A program made the translations under genes and the position numbers. A model generated the notes under the pieces. That model did no database searches, was not told the origin of the DNA, and worked only from the letters and a program-made list of their open reading frames with translations. This document shows positions 44,826 to 53,820 of a stretch of DNA of 64,000 bases, one piece after another (position 1 is the stretch's first letter; the number at the start of each line of letters is the position of its first letter). The stretch covers positions 1 through 64,000 of the forward strand of contig CAYOSH010000004.1 in assembly GCA_964406575.1 (NCBI GenBank), read 5' to 3'. Source of the stretch: WTAW01 sp964406575 (lineage in GTDB: Bacteria; Acidobacteriota; Aminicenantia; Aminicenantales; Aminicenantaceae).

Positions 44826-47800
44826 ATGAAATTCAAAGAATTCAAGCTCACCAACCTATGCGTGGAGAACAGGATGACCGTATATATATTCACCGTCATC
44901 CTGATCATCTTCGGAATCATGCAGTACAATTCCATCCCTAAAGAGGAATTCCCCGAGATCGTATTCCCCTATTTTATGATCAGCACTCTTCACCCCGGAA
45001 CATCTCCATCCGATATAGAGAATCTCATCACACGTCCCATTGAAAAACATCTCAAAGGAATCAACGGCGTCAAACAGATCAGCAGCAACTCTATCCAAGA
45101 CTTCTCTTCTATTTTTATCGAGTTCGAACTGTCAGCAGATGAAATGCAGGCCTACCTTGACGTCAAACAGGCCGTTGATGATGCCCGTACAGACCTGCCG
45201 ACCGACCTGTTCCAGCAACCAGAAATCTCCCGGATCGATCTTTCAGAGATCCCGATCCTGTTCATCAATCTCTCCGGAGACCTGGGTCTTGTCCAGCTCA
45301 AGGAATATGCCGAAGATCTGCAGGAGGACATCGAGGCCCTGGAAGAAATCACGAGGGCTGACATCAGCGGGGCTTTAGATAGAGAGATCCAGGTCAATGT
45401 GGACCTCTACAAAGCACAAGCTGCAGGTCTTCCTTTCAATGCGATCGAGAATGCCATTGCCTTTGAAAACATAACTGTTTCAGCCGGCCAGATCGATAAG
45501 GCAGGATTAAAGCGAAACCTACGCATCGTGGGGGAATTCAAGGATATCAAAGAGATCAAGAATATTTTGATCAAAGAGAATATCTACCTGAAAGATATCG
45601 CTGAGGTCGAAGACGGATTCAAGGACAGAGAAAGTTATGCCCGGCTCAATTCTCAAGATGTTGTTTCCCTGAGTGTAATCAAAAAAAGTGGCAAAAACCT
45701 GATCATGGCTGTTGAAAAGATCCAATTGATCATCGATAATTTCGCAAAAACAGCGCCTGAAAGTTTGATCATCACTCTCTCAGGCGACAGGAGCAAAAGA
45801 ACCAGAGACAGCGTGAATGACCTGATCAATACCATCATCCTGGGATTCATCGTCGTTGTGTTCATTTTGATGTTTTTTATGGGCGAGACCAATGCTGTGT
45901 TTGTCGGCGTGGCCATCCCTCTCTCCATGCTTATCGCGATCATATTTATCCCCTTGATCGATTTCACGCTCAACAGGGTGGTCCTGATGTCTTTTATCCT
46001 TGTCCTGGGAATTGTGGTGGACAATTCCATCGTGGTGGTCGAAAATATCTACAGGCATTTCACGACCACTCCTGACCTTCCTATTTTGCCCGCCACAAAA
46101 AGAGCTACGGGCGAAGTTGCACTCGCCGTGTTCACAGGCACTTTGACCACTATGGCTCCTTTTTTACCCTTAATATTCACTCCTGGGATTGCCGGGAAAT
46201 TCATGTCATATCTCCCCATAACTATCATTATCACCCTCACAGCCTCGATGCTAGTGGCTTATATCATAAATCCGGTTTTTGCCGTTTCGTTCATGAAATA
46301 CGAGAACCTTGCAGAGAACAACTCCAAAAAGAGGAAGCTCTCCAGGAAAAAACTCTTCACTCTAATGGGTCTATCGGCTTTGGCTGTATTGTTATACATT
46401 TCAGGTCATATGATCCTTGGAAATCTGATTGTCTTCGGTATCCTGATCTATTTGCTCACGAAGTATGTGCTGCATTTCCTCGTGGAGAAATTTCAATGCT
46501 GTGTGTTGCCGGTGTTTATGAATTCTTACAGAACAATCCTTAGATTTCTTTTGAAAGGGAGAAGGCCCTATCTGGTCCTGGTGGGAATAGTCCTTTTGTT
46601 TATATTCTCTTTTATCCTCTTGGGCATGAGGACGCCTAGAATTGTCTTTTTCCCCAGCGGTGACCCCAATAATCTTTATGTCTACATCACCATGCCGGAA
46701 GGAACCCACATCGATGTGACGAACGAAGTCTGTAAATTCGTCGAAGAAAAAGTCACCGAAATTATCGGCCGCGACAATCCTGATGTGGAATCCGTCGTGT
46801 CCAACGTAGCCGTTAATGCAGGCAGCGATATTTGGAGCCGGTTCACTCAGGACAAACAAGCAAAAGTCACCATTAATTTTGTCGAATACAAACTCCGGAA
46901 GGGGCCGAAATCCACGAAAGACTACCTGGATGAGCTGCGAACGGAGTTAAAAGGAATTCCTGGGGCACAGATTCGAGTCGACCGGGAAGCTATGGGGCCT
47001 TCGACCGGAATGCCGATAAACATTGAAATCAGCGGAGATGATATTGAAGAATTGATAATGATATCCTCCCGCTTCGAAGAATTCATCAAGTCCCTGGGTA
47101 TTCAAGGAATCGAAGAATTCAAATCCAGTATGGAAGTCAACAAGCCAGAGATCATCCTGCATATTGACAGAGAAAAAGCCAACCAATTGGGAATCAACAC
47201 AGCACAGATAGGCATGATGATCCGAACTGCCATATACGGCACCGAAGTCTCTAAATTCAAGGAAGGCGAGGACGAATATCCCATTCAGGTCAGGTTGGAT
47301 AAAAAGTACAGGAGGGATATCGATGTCTTGCTCAGCCAGAAATTAAGGGTCTCCTCCAATGATGGGGGGCCTCCAGCCGAAATTCCTCTCTCTGCCGTAG
47401 CAGAGGTTTCCTATGTGTCCAGCTATGGAGGTATAACACGCATCGACAACAAACGTGTGATCACTCTTTCATCCAACGTATTGACCGGCTATAACGCCAA
47501 CGAGATCATTAGACAGATAAACAGATCGCTTCCACGTTTAGAACTCCCGGAAGGATACAGCATCGCATTCACCGGAGAACAAAATTTTCAGAGAGAAGTG
47601 GGCAATTATTTCGTTAAAGCTCTGTTTATCGCCATGGCCTTGATCTTCCTCATCCTGGTCGGACAATTCAATTCCCTTGCAAAACCGATGATCATCATCA
47701 CGCAGATATTTTTAAGTTTTACGGGTGTATTTTTGGGTTTTTCAATATTTGGGATCGACATCTCTGTCATGATGACAGGGATGGGAATCATCGCTGTGGC

Positions 47801-48161
47801 AGGGATTGTCGTTAAAAATGCGATCATCATCATCGACTATACTGATAAGCTCATGGTTGAAAGCGAAGATAAAATGGAGGCCGTCATCCGGGGAGGTGCA
47901 ACACGTTTGACACCAGTGATTCTCACAGCCCTATCCACCATCCTCGGCCTTCTGCCTCTTGCCACCGGAGTGAACTTTAATTTCCAGACCCTATTCACAA
48001 AACTCGACCCTCAATTCTATCTCGGAGGGGACAATGCTGCTTTCTGGAACCCCCTGGCCTGGACCATTATTTTCGGCCTTGCCTTCGCCACAGTCCTGAC
48101 CCTGATCGTTGTTCCTGCTATGTACACCATCATTTTCGTCAGACGTAAATCGAAAGCGTAA
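44826..48161 (+). CDS. RND efflux transporter permease (AcrB-like)
   Basis: An 1111-residue inner-membrane pump with 12 predicted membrane helices in two halves. One helix sits near residue 12, two large periplasmic loops follow (about 35-330 and 600-850), and helix runs include FIVVVFILMFFMG and the IVVDNSIVVVENI helix 4 motif, whose repeat is VVKNAIIIIDYTDK. Drug- or lipid-exporting RND family; the substrate is unknown. A stretch of about 60 mixed residues after the first helix bundle (KKRKLSRKKLFT) and a C-terminal insert before the last helices (FTKLDPQFYLGGDNA) are unusual against AcrB. AGAAGG precedes the ATG. It is the last gene of the efflux operon. Confidence 0.92.
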   Translation: MKFKEFKLTNLCVENRMTVYIFTVILIIFGIMQYNSIPKEEFPEIVFPYFMISTLHPGTSPSDIENLITRPIEKHLKGINGVKQISSNSIQDFSSIFIEFELSADEMQAYLDVKQAVDDARTDLPTDLFQQPEISRIDLSEIPILFINLSGDLGLVQLKEYAEDLQEDIEALEEITRADISGALDREIQVNVDLYKAQAAGLPFNAIENAIAFENITVSAGQIDKAGLKRNLRIVGEFKDIKEIKNILIKENIYLKDIAEVEDGFKDRESYARLNSQDVVSLSVIKKSGKNLIMAVEKIQLIIDNFAKTAPESLIITLSGDRSKRTRDSVNDLINTIILGFIVVVFILMFFMGETNAVFVGVAIPLSMLIAIIFIPLIDFTLNRVVLMSFILVLGIVVDNSIVVVENIYRHFTTTPDLPILPATKRATGEVALAVFTGTLTTMAPFLPLIFTPGIAGKFMSYLPITIIITLTASMLVAYIINPVFAVSFMKYENLAENNSKKRKLSRKKLFTLMGLSALAVLLYISGHMILGNLIVFGILIYLLTKYVLHFLVEKFQCCVLPVFMNSYRTILRFLLKGRRPYLVLVGIVLLFIFSFILLGMRTPRIVFFPSGDPNNLYVYITMPEGTHIDVTNEVCKFVEEKVTEIIGRDNPDVESVVSNVAVNAGSDIWSRFTQDKQAKVTINFVEYKLRKGPKSTKDYLDELRTELKGIPGAQIRVDREAMGPSTGMPINIEISGDDIEELIMISSRFEEFIKSLGIQGIEEFKSSMEVNKPEIILHIDREKANQLGINTAQIGMMIRTAIYGTEVSKFKEGEDEYPIQVRLDKKYRRDIDVLLSQKLRVSSNDGGPPAEIPLSAVAEVSYVSSYGGITRIDNKRVITLSSNVLTGYNANEIIRQINRSLPRLELPEGYSIAFTGEQNFQREVGNYFVKALFIAMALIFLILVGQFNSLAKPMIIITQIFLSFTGVFLGFSIFGIDISVMMTGMGIIAVAGIVVKNAIIIIDYTDKLMVESEDKMEAVIRGGATRLTPVILTALSTILGLLPLATGVNFNFQTLFTKLDPQFYLGGDNAAFWNPLAWTIIFGLAFATVLTLIVVPAMYTIIFVRRKSKA

Positions 48162-48402
48162 AATCAGAGTACAGAATCTTCCGGCATCAAGGACGGCACA
48201 TCAAAATCGTGTTTTTTTAAGGCAAAAATGTGATAACCTTTCGGCACACATGAACGAAGGCAAGATATTTTCCGTCGGGCTGGACCTTATGTTCGGAGTG
48301 ATGCATTTCTTCAGCGGTAAATTGGTCTTTTTTTGTGCTCGAAGTTCTGCCCTTTTTTTATTTTTTGTAGTCTACAAATACATGATCAGTTAGGAGGGTC
48401 CC

Positions 48403-50172
48403 GTGAAAAAATGGAAATGTTCGGTTTGCGGTTACATTTATGACGAAAGCAGAGACGGAGTCCCATTTGAGGACCTTTCTAAAGACTGGACATGCCCTCA
48501 ATGCGGAGCGCCAAAATCTGCCTTTAGCGTGATCGGGAGTGAAGCGACCATATCCCAAGCCAAAACGACTGTCGCTGATAAGATCGTTGAACAGCTGGTT
48601 GCCTATGGGATTAAGAGGATTTTTGGAATTCCCGGCCACTCCAACCTGCCCCTGACGGATGCCATCCGGCGAAATCACTCGATCGAGCTCGTCCTGGCAC
48701 GGCACGAGCAGGCTGCCGCCTTCATGGCATCCGCTCATGCCAAATTTACAGGGCAGCTCGGTGTGTGTATGTCCATTGCCGGTCCGGGCGCCACAAACCT
48801 CATCACTGGAGTGATTGATGCGGCCACAGACAGGGCACCTGTTCTAGCATTGTTGGGCCAGGTTCCGGAAATCTTTCTAGGCAGCGAATCCTTACAGGAG
48901 ATCGCAGAGGTGGATATCTTCAAGGCATTCTGTGTCTATGCCGAATTGATCGGAAATCCAGGCCAAGCTCTCAAAGTTGTGAACCTCGCTGTCAAAAAAG
49001 CCTATGCCGCGCAAGGCCCAGCCGCACTGAGTCTTCCCACAGACATACTGGCAGAACCTCTGGACGATGAGATCTGGCCGCCGGAGAAACACCTTTTCCG
49101 ACCAGATCTCTACCCTGGAGAATCTATCAAGAAAGCCGCCGAGGCCATCTCTCAAAGTAAACGACCGCTTCTTTTTGCGGGATGGGGCGCCAGACATTGC
49201 GGGACAGCTCTCCTCGACCTTGCCCGTCATATAGGCGCACCCATTGCCACGACTTCGCGCGCAAAAGGCCTTGTGCCGGAAACTGACGAATTCGTTCTTG
49301 GAGTATTGGGCTCGATAGGAAACCGTTTTGCACCAAAAATCGTGGCCAAATCGGACCTGATCATTATCATGGGGAGTGGATTCAGACAGCGCAATCTTGT
49401 TCCCGATATCGATGTCATACAGGTGGACATCGATGCTGCACGGGTTGGAAAGACATTTCCGGTAAAGGTCGGCATCGTTGGGGATGCCCTGAATGTCGTC
49501 CAGATGCTCAAAGAAACGGTATCGGCAAAAGAGATCGAAGCGGGATATTTGAACGAGATCAAAGCTGCGAAAGAGCAGTATTTAACAATCATCGAAGAGG
49601 ATGCCCATAGCACACAAAAGCCCATACATCCTGGAGTAGTCATCCAAGCGCTGAAGAGACAGCTGGCGAAAAATTCGCTGATCTGTTCGGATGTGGGAGA
49701 CCACACATACTGGTTCTACAAACGCTTCGTGTGTGAGGGCCATCAGACCCTCCTCTGTGCAAACATGGCCGGGATGGGTTTTGGAGTTCCTGCTGCTGTG
49801 GCCTGCCAACTCGCACAGCCCGAAAGACAAGTGATCGCAATCACTGGAGATGGAGGATTTGGCATGGCCGGAATGGAATTTACGACTGCAGTCTATAACA
49901 AGCTTCCCATCACAGTCATTGTCTTTAACGATGGTAAACTCAAAAACATCAAAAAAGAGCAGGAAGAATACGGCTATCCGGAATACAGAGTGGCCTTTCC
50001 AAACCCTGATTTTTCTCAGCTGGCCACATCAGCCGGGGGGTTGGGAGTCCGTGTGTCAGAACCTGAGAATCTCGACGACGCGATCCGTCAGGCATTGGAC
50101 TCTGCTCTCCCAGCCCTTGTTGAAGTGATTGTCGACCCGAACACCTACATCCAATCCGTAAAACGCGCTTAG
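48403..50172 (+). CDS. Rubredoxin-fused thiamine-diphosphate enzyme
   Basis: A 589-residue protein. Residues 1-40 are a rubredoxin domain (C6, C9, C31, C34). A full ThDP-enzyme of the acetolactate synthase/pyruvate oxidase fold follows: GIPGHSNLPL, catalytic Glu in RHEQAAAFM, GPGATNLITGV, a central NAD/FAD-like domain, and the ThDP motif GDGGFGMAGMEF running to FNDGKLKN. It probably decarboxylates pyruvate or a related 2-oxoacid. The fused rubredoxin suggests electrons leave by iron rather than only by FAD/quinone; this is inference. The start codon is GTG after an AGGAGGG site. Membrane cytochrome c and redox genes follow. Confidence 0.88.
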   Translation: MKKWKCSVCGYIYDESRDGVPFEDLSKDWTCPQCGAPKSAFSVIGSEATISQAKTTVADKIVEQLVAYGIKRIFGIPGHSNLPLTDAIRRNHSIELVLARHEQAAAFMASAHAKFTGQLGVCMSIAGPGATNLITGVIDAATDRAPVLALLGQVPEIFLGSESLQEIAEVDIFKAFCVYAELIGNPGQALKVVNLAVKKAYAAQGPAALSLPTDILAEPLDDEIWPPEKHLFRPDLYPGESIKKAAEAISQSKRPLLFAGWGARHCGTALLDLARHIGAPIATTSRAKGLVPETDEFVLGVLGSIGNRFAPKIVAKSDLIIIMGSGFRQRNLVPDIDVIQVDIDAARVGKTFPVKVGIVGDALNVVQMLKETVSAKEIEAGYLNEIKAAKEQYLTIIEEDAHSTQKPIHPGVVIQALKRQLAKNSLICSDVGDHTYWFYKRFVCEGHQTLLCANMAGMGFGVPAAVACQLAQPERQVIAITGDGGFGMAGMEFTTAVYNKLPITVIVFNDGKLKNIKKEQEEYGYPEYRVAFPNPDFSQLATSAGGLGVRVSEPENLDDAIRQALDSALPALVEVIVDPNTYIQSVKRA

Positions 50173-50190
50173 CTTCGTTAGCGAAAAGCT
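50171..50190 (+). terminator. Hairpin at the end of the rubredoxin-ThDP gene
   Basis: AGCTTCG and CGAAAAGCT form a short stem with a two-base bulge and TTAG loop, overlapping the stop codon. There is no following T-run, so this is a weak terminator candidate. Confidence 0.3.
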
Positions 50191-50402
50191 GTCACAACTC
50201 TTATAATCACAGATTTTCTTAATAAAACCGGATGAATTTGCAGTGAGGAATAGACTTGACCCAATCATGAACGCTTAATCCCTCTTTAACCGATTTGTTT
50301 GTTGCCGCTAGGTGATAATTTCCGGTTTGACAAATGATGCAACACACCTTAACCTTTAGTCCTTAAACATGTCAATGAGGACAAAAAAAACGGAGAAAAA
50401 AT

Positions 50403-51119
50403 ATGACATACTTCATGACCAAGTTGATTTTAGGCACTCTCTTTTTCCTCTCCGGATTGGCTGCTACGCTTACGATGATGACACTCATGGGGAAAGCCGA
50501 GAAACGAACAAACCCTGCAACTCTGAGAAAACTTCATAAATTTTTTGGGTTCATCTTTTTTCTCTTGCTCCTCGTCTTGGCCTCTATGGGTTTGAGACAC
50601 TGGGCTTCTGTAGGTGATAACATCCCCACCCGGGCTGTATTGCACGCTGTATTGGCCTTGGCCCTAATTGTCGTGTTTTTGACGAAAGTCACTATTGTCC
50701 AATATTTCAAGCAGTTTCTGAAAATGGCCCCGACAATGGGACTGATAGTCTTCAGCCTTTCTTTTATCATCTTCGCTATATCAGGGGGATACTATGTTTT
50801 GAGAGGTCTCTATTCGTCACCTCCTGTAGAAATCACAAAAACCGGCACCGTGGCACAGACCCAAGTCTCCGTGGCAGAGGGGAAAAAAATATTTAATACG
50901 CTATGCCTGACATGCCATTCAGCCGATAGTGAGGAGAAAAAAATCGGCCCATCGTTAATGGGAGTGCTCAAAAAAGACTCCCTCCCATACTCATCAAAGC
51001 CAGCCACGAGGGAAAACATCAAACAACAACTCACTCGTCCGGCGCTCACTATGCCTGCGTTTAAAAATCTCACCGACAAAGAGCTCTGTCATCTTTTTGC
51101 TTATCTTGAAATCCTATAA
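50403..51119 (+). CDS. Membrane protein with C-terminal cytochrome c domain
   Basis: A 238-residue protein with four to five membrane helices (about 7-30, 45-62, 79-98, 110-130) and a small monohaem cytochrome c domain at the C-terminus. The haem motif is CLTCH (C168, C171, H172) with a likely axial Met in LTMPAFKNL. The helical part resembles DUF420/cytochrome-b561-like membrane modules, but I see no clear haem-b ligand pair beyond H45 and H66. The haem domain would face the periplasm. The neighbouring rubredoxin-ThDP enzyme and thioredoxin genes suggest electron export. GGAGA precedes the ATG. Confidence 0.85.
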   Translation: MTYFMTKLILGTLFFLSGLAATLTMMTLMGKAEKRTNPATLRKLHKFFGFIFFLLLLVLASMGLRHWASVGDNIPTRAVLHAVLALALIVVFLTKVTIVQYFKQFLKMAPTMGLIVFSLSFIIFAISGGYYVLRGLYSSPPVEITKTGTVAQTQVSVAEGKKIFNTLCLTCHSADSEEKKIGPSLMGVLKKDSLPYSSKPATRENIKQQLTRPALTMPAFKNLTDKELCHLFAYLEIL

Positions 51120-51299
51120 AACCTGGAAAATTTATGATAAAAGCGCAAACATACAACTGTTCGGTCCACTGAAACCCGGTTTCCATTCCAAAATATTCGT
51201 TCGATGTGATGAAAGATATTGAGTTTTCCGATAAATGTGATAAAATGCAGGGCGACTGAAACGCTCAAAAAAGGTCATCTCAAAGTGTGAGGAGAGACA

Positions 51300-51734
51300 A
51301 TGGAAAGACGAGAATTTTTTGAGAAAAGCGGCTGCGGAATTTTTGCCCTGATGCTCTCTCATTTCGGCTTCAAAGCCTACGCTAAAGGAATCGGCCAGGA
51401 CAAGCCAAAAAGAATGGAAAAGCTCAGAGAGGCACTCCTGAAGATGGGGAAGACCGAAGATGAAGTCGAAGCCATGATGAAAGATCTGGAAGAAAAGCTA
51501 GCCCAGGTCAAAGCCATGTGTATCTGCAAAAGCTGTCCGACCCATGTCAAAGAGGAGACGGAGATTGGCTTCTGCCATGCTTTCGTCAGCAAGAGTAGTG
51601 TCATCACAGATGAGAAGGGCTGTAATTGCCCCCAGTGCCCTATTTATACGAAGATGGGACTCAAAAATGGCTATTACTGCACCCGTAAATCCGAGATGGA
51701 GCAAGAATACGCAAAAAAAATGAAAAAGGGATGA
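51300..51734 (+). CDS. DUF2769 cysteine-rich protein with N-terminal signal-like segment
   Basis: A 144-residue protein. The N-terminus (MERREFFEKSGCGIFALML) resembles a twin-arginine-type leader with a short hydrophobic stretch. The C-terminal domain has the DUF2769 pattern: CICKSCPTH, then GFCHAF, and CNCPQCPIYTKMGL and YYCTRK. Six or more cysteines suggest metal or iron-sulfur binding. Its role is unknown. GGAGAG precedes the ATG. It sits between the cytochrome c and FTR-like genes. Confidence 0.8.
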   Translation: MERREFFEKSGCGIFALMLSHFGFKAYAKGIGQDKPKRMEKLREALLKMGKTEDEVEAMMKDLEEKLAQVKAMCICKSCPTHVKEETEIGFCHAFVSKSSVITDEKGCNCPQCPIYTKMGLKNGYYCTRKSEMEQEYAKKMKKG

Positions 51735-51860
51735 TCGTCCACTTTGAATCTGCATGTCTTCTGATCTCAGCAAAAACTGATGTTTCTGCATTGTCAAAAA
51801 GGATTCTTCTTACGTCATTGGAGTTTTCAGATTGAATAAATGCAGACAAGGAAGTCCGTT

Positions 51861-52286
51861 ATGAAGAAATATTGGCGCTGTCACGTCTGTAATGATATCC
51901 ATTATGGGATCCGCCCTCCTGAAATCTGTCCAACCTGTGAGTTTAAAAACGCCTATGTGGAGATCTCATCGGCGGAAGCGAAAAAAATTCAGGCTGCCGA
52001 GACAGATATGGATAAGGTAAAATTCCGCCAGGCCATCGGAGAGTTTGCCAAAAGAAACGAATTCCAGGTCAATCCCAACACAGATAAAGTCAACATGCTC
52101 ATCGATGGTGTGTTCAGCTGTGAAGAGAATCATGGGATGAAATACTGCCCATGCAGGCTCATCGCAAAGGATTTTGAGGAAGACCTAAAGCTTGTCTGCC
52201 CATGCAATTTTCTGATTCATGAGACCTACAAAGATAAGGAGGATGGAGAGTGCTGGTGCGGCCTTTTTATAAGGAGAAAAAAATGA
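51861..52286 (+). CDS. Ferredoxin:thioredoxin reductase catalytic-subunit-like protein with rubredoxin knuckle
   Basis: A 141-residue protein from the ATG at 51861 (AAGGAAG upstream; an ATG at 51840 is the alternative). It starts with a rubredoxin-like zinc/iron knuckle (C7, C10, C23, C26). The FTR catalytic pattern then appears in order: CPC at 96-98, CPC at 113-115 and CWC at 131-133, corresponding to the plant CPC-CPC-CHC set that holds the 4Fe-4S cluster and the active disulfide; an extra C87 is present. It would pass electrons from ferredoxin or rubredoxin to a disulfide. Its stop overlaps the start of a thioredoxin-like gene as ATGA, so they form a pair. Confidence 0.85.
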   Translation: MKKYWRCHVCNDIHYGIRPPEICPTCEFKNAYVEISSAEAKKIQAAETDMDKVKFRQAIGEFAKRNEFQVNPNTDKVNMLIDGVFSCEENHGMKYCPCRLIAKDFEEDLKLVCPCNFLIHETYKDKEDGECWCGLFIRRKK

Positions 52287-52561
52287 GCAAACTGATCATG
52301 TTTCATGGAAGAGAATGCCCCCACTGTCAGGCTATGATGCCGCTGGTCGACAGGTTGGAGAATGAAGCGGGCATAAAAATCGACAAGAAAGAGATCTGGC
52401 ATAACGAAAAGAACGCAGACCTGATGAGGTCCTTAAGGGATATCATCGAGCCCAAATGCGGCGGACAGCTGCGCACACCCACCTTCATGAACACTGAAAC
52501 GAACGATATCATGTGCGGCGAAGTGCAGTATGGAAAACTCAAGGAATGGGCCACACGATAA
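52283..52561 (+). CDS. Thioredoxin/glutaredoxin-like protein (CPHC)
   Basis: A 92-residue protein from the ATG at 52283 (AAGGAG upstream; a start at 52250 lies inside the FTR gene). It has a small thioredoxin fold with active site C12-P-H-C15, followed by a Pro-containing strand (LRTPTFMN, the cis-Pro). It is probably the electron acceptor of the overlapping FTR-like protein. Confidence 0.85.
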   Translation: MSKLIMFHGRECPHCQAMMPLVDRLENEAGIKIDKKEIWHNEKNADLMRSLRDIIEPKCGGQLRTPTFMNTETNDIMCGEVQYGKLKEWATR

Positions 52562-52740
52562 TTTCTAATCATTCTCTGCTCCTGTAATGGATTTTTGATC
52601 ACGATCTATGGTATTCACATACGTGTTGCGTTTTATTTAATATAAAACGAATAGCTTTGAATTCTTTCTGAAGTAGAAGATGTTTACGTTTTGAGGATTT
52701 ATGATCATTATAACTGGACCATGAAGAATAAGGGAATAAA

Positions 52741-53820
52741 GTGATAAAATCGTATGACCCAATAAAGGGAGAAATGTTTCAGATCCTGAACGAAAAAGGA
52801 GAAGTGAAGATCGAGCTGGAGCCAGAGCTCTCCCCAGATGTATTGAAGGAACTTTACACCCTCATGGTGACGACCCGAGTTGCGGACACAAAGGCACTCA
52901 AACTCCAAAGACAGGGCCGGATGGGAACATTCGCTCAGAGTTTAGGACACGAAGCCTGCCAGGTGGGATCAGCCTACGCTGTCGAGGCAAAGGATTGGAC
53001 AGTCCCCTATTTCAGGGACTTAGGCACCTATGTGACGCTGGGTTTTCCTCTCAAGTATTGGTATCTCTACTGGATGGGCAATGAAGAAGGGATGCACATT
53101 CCCGAACAGTTTAACCTATTCACGATAGCTGTTCCTGTCGGCTCTCAACTCCCTCAAGCAGTAGGTTTGGGTCTAGCCGCGACCCTTAAAAAAGACAGAA
53201 TTGCCGTTTTGAGCATGTTCAGTGATGGAGCGACCTCAGAAGGAGATTTTCACGAAGCCATGAATTTTGCCGGCGTCTTCAGGACCCCCAATGTCTTTCT
53301 CTGCTACAACAACCAATACGCTATCTCCACGCCCAGGTCAAAACAAACAGCAGCCAAGACGATTGCACAGAAAGCCTTTGCCTACGGCTTTGACGGTATT
53401 CTCGTGGATGGCAACGATGCCCTCGCGATGTATGTTGCCACAAAAGAAGCAATGGAGAGAGCAAGAAAAGGGGGTGGGCCCACTCTTATCGAAGCCTACA
53501 CATACAGGAGAGCCGACCACACCACCTCTGATGATGCAGCCAAGTACAGGACAGAAGAAGAGGTGAAAGCCTGGGAAAAGAAAGACCCCATAGACCGTTT
53601 CAGAGTCTATCTGAAGACACTTGGTTTCTGGAATGAAAATTTTGAGCAGAGGGTACAAAAGGAGGCAGAACTGATGGCCGACGAAGCTGTAAAGGATGCC
53701 GAATCGACTCCCTCCCCTGCCATCGAAGAGCTCTTCCGCCACACCTACTCGGACATGCCCCAAAACTTGAAAGAACAGCTAGCTGAACTGAAATCTGTTT
53801 TGGGGAAGGACGGAAAATGA
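52741..53820 (+). CDS. pdhA: 2-oxoacid dehydrogenase E1 alpha (pyruvate dehydrogenase type)
   Basis: A 359-residue E1alpha starting with GTG after an AAGGGA site. It has the ThDP-binding motif SDGATSEGDFHEAMNFAG ending near NNQYAIS, a YTYRRADHTTSDDAAKYR phosphorylation-loop-like region, and the RLQRQGRMGTFAQSLGHEA N-terminal pattern. It forms the E1 heterotetramer with the overlapping downstream beta gene. Pyruvate is the likeliest substrate; a branched-chain 2-oxoacid cannot be excluded from sequence. Confidence 0.93.
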   Translation: MIKSYDPIKGEMFQILNEKGEVKIELEPELSPDVLKELYTLMVTTRVADTKALKLQRQGRMGTFAQSLGHEACQVGSAYAVEAKDWTVPYFRDLGTYVTLGFPLKYWYLYWMGNEEGMHIPEQFNLFTIAVPVGSQLPQAVGLGLAATLKKDRIAVLSMFSDGATSEGDFHEAMNFAGVFRTPNVFLCYNNQYAISTPRSKQTAAKTIAQKAFAYGFDGILVDGNDALAMYVATKEAMERARKGGGPTLIEAYTYRRADHTTSDDAAKYRTEEEVKAWEKKDPIDRFRVYLKTLGFWNENFEQRVQKEAELMADEAVKDAESTPSPAIEELFRHTYSDMPQNLKEQLAELKSVLGKDGK

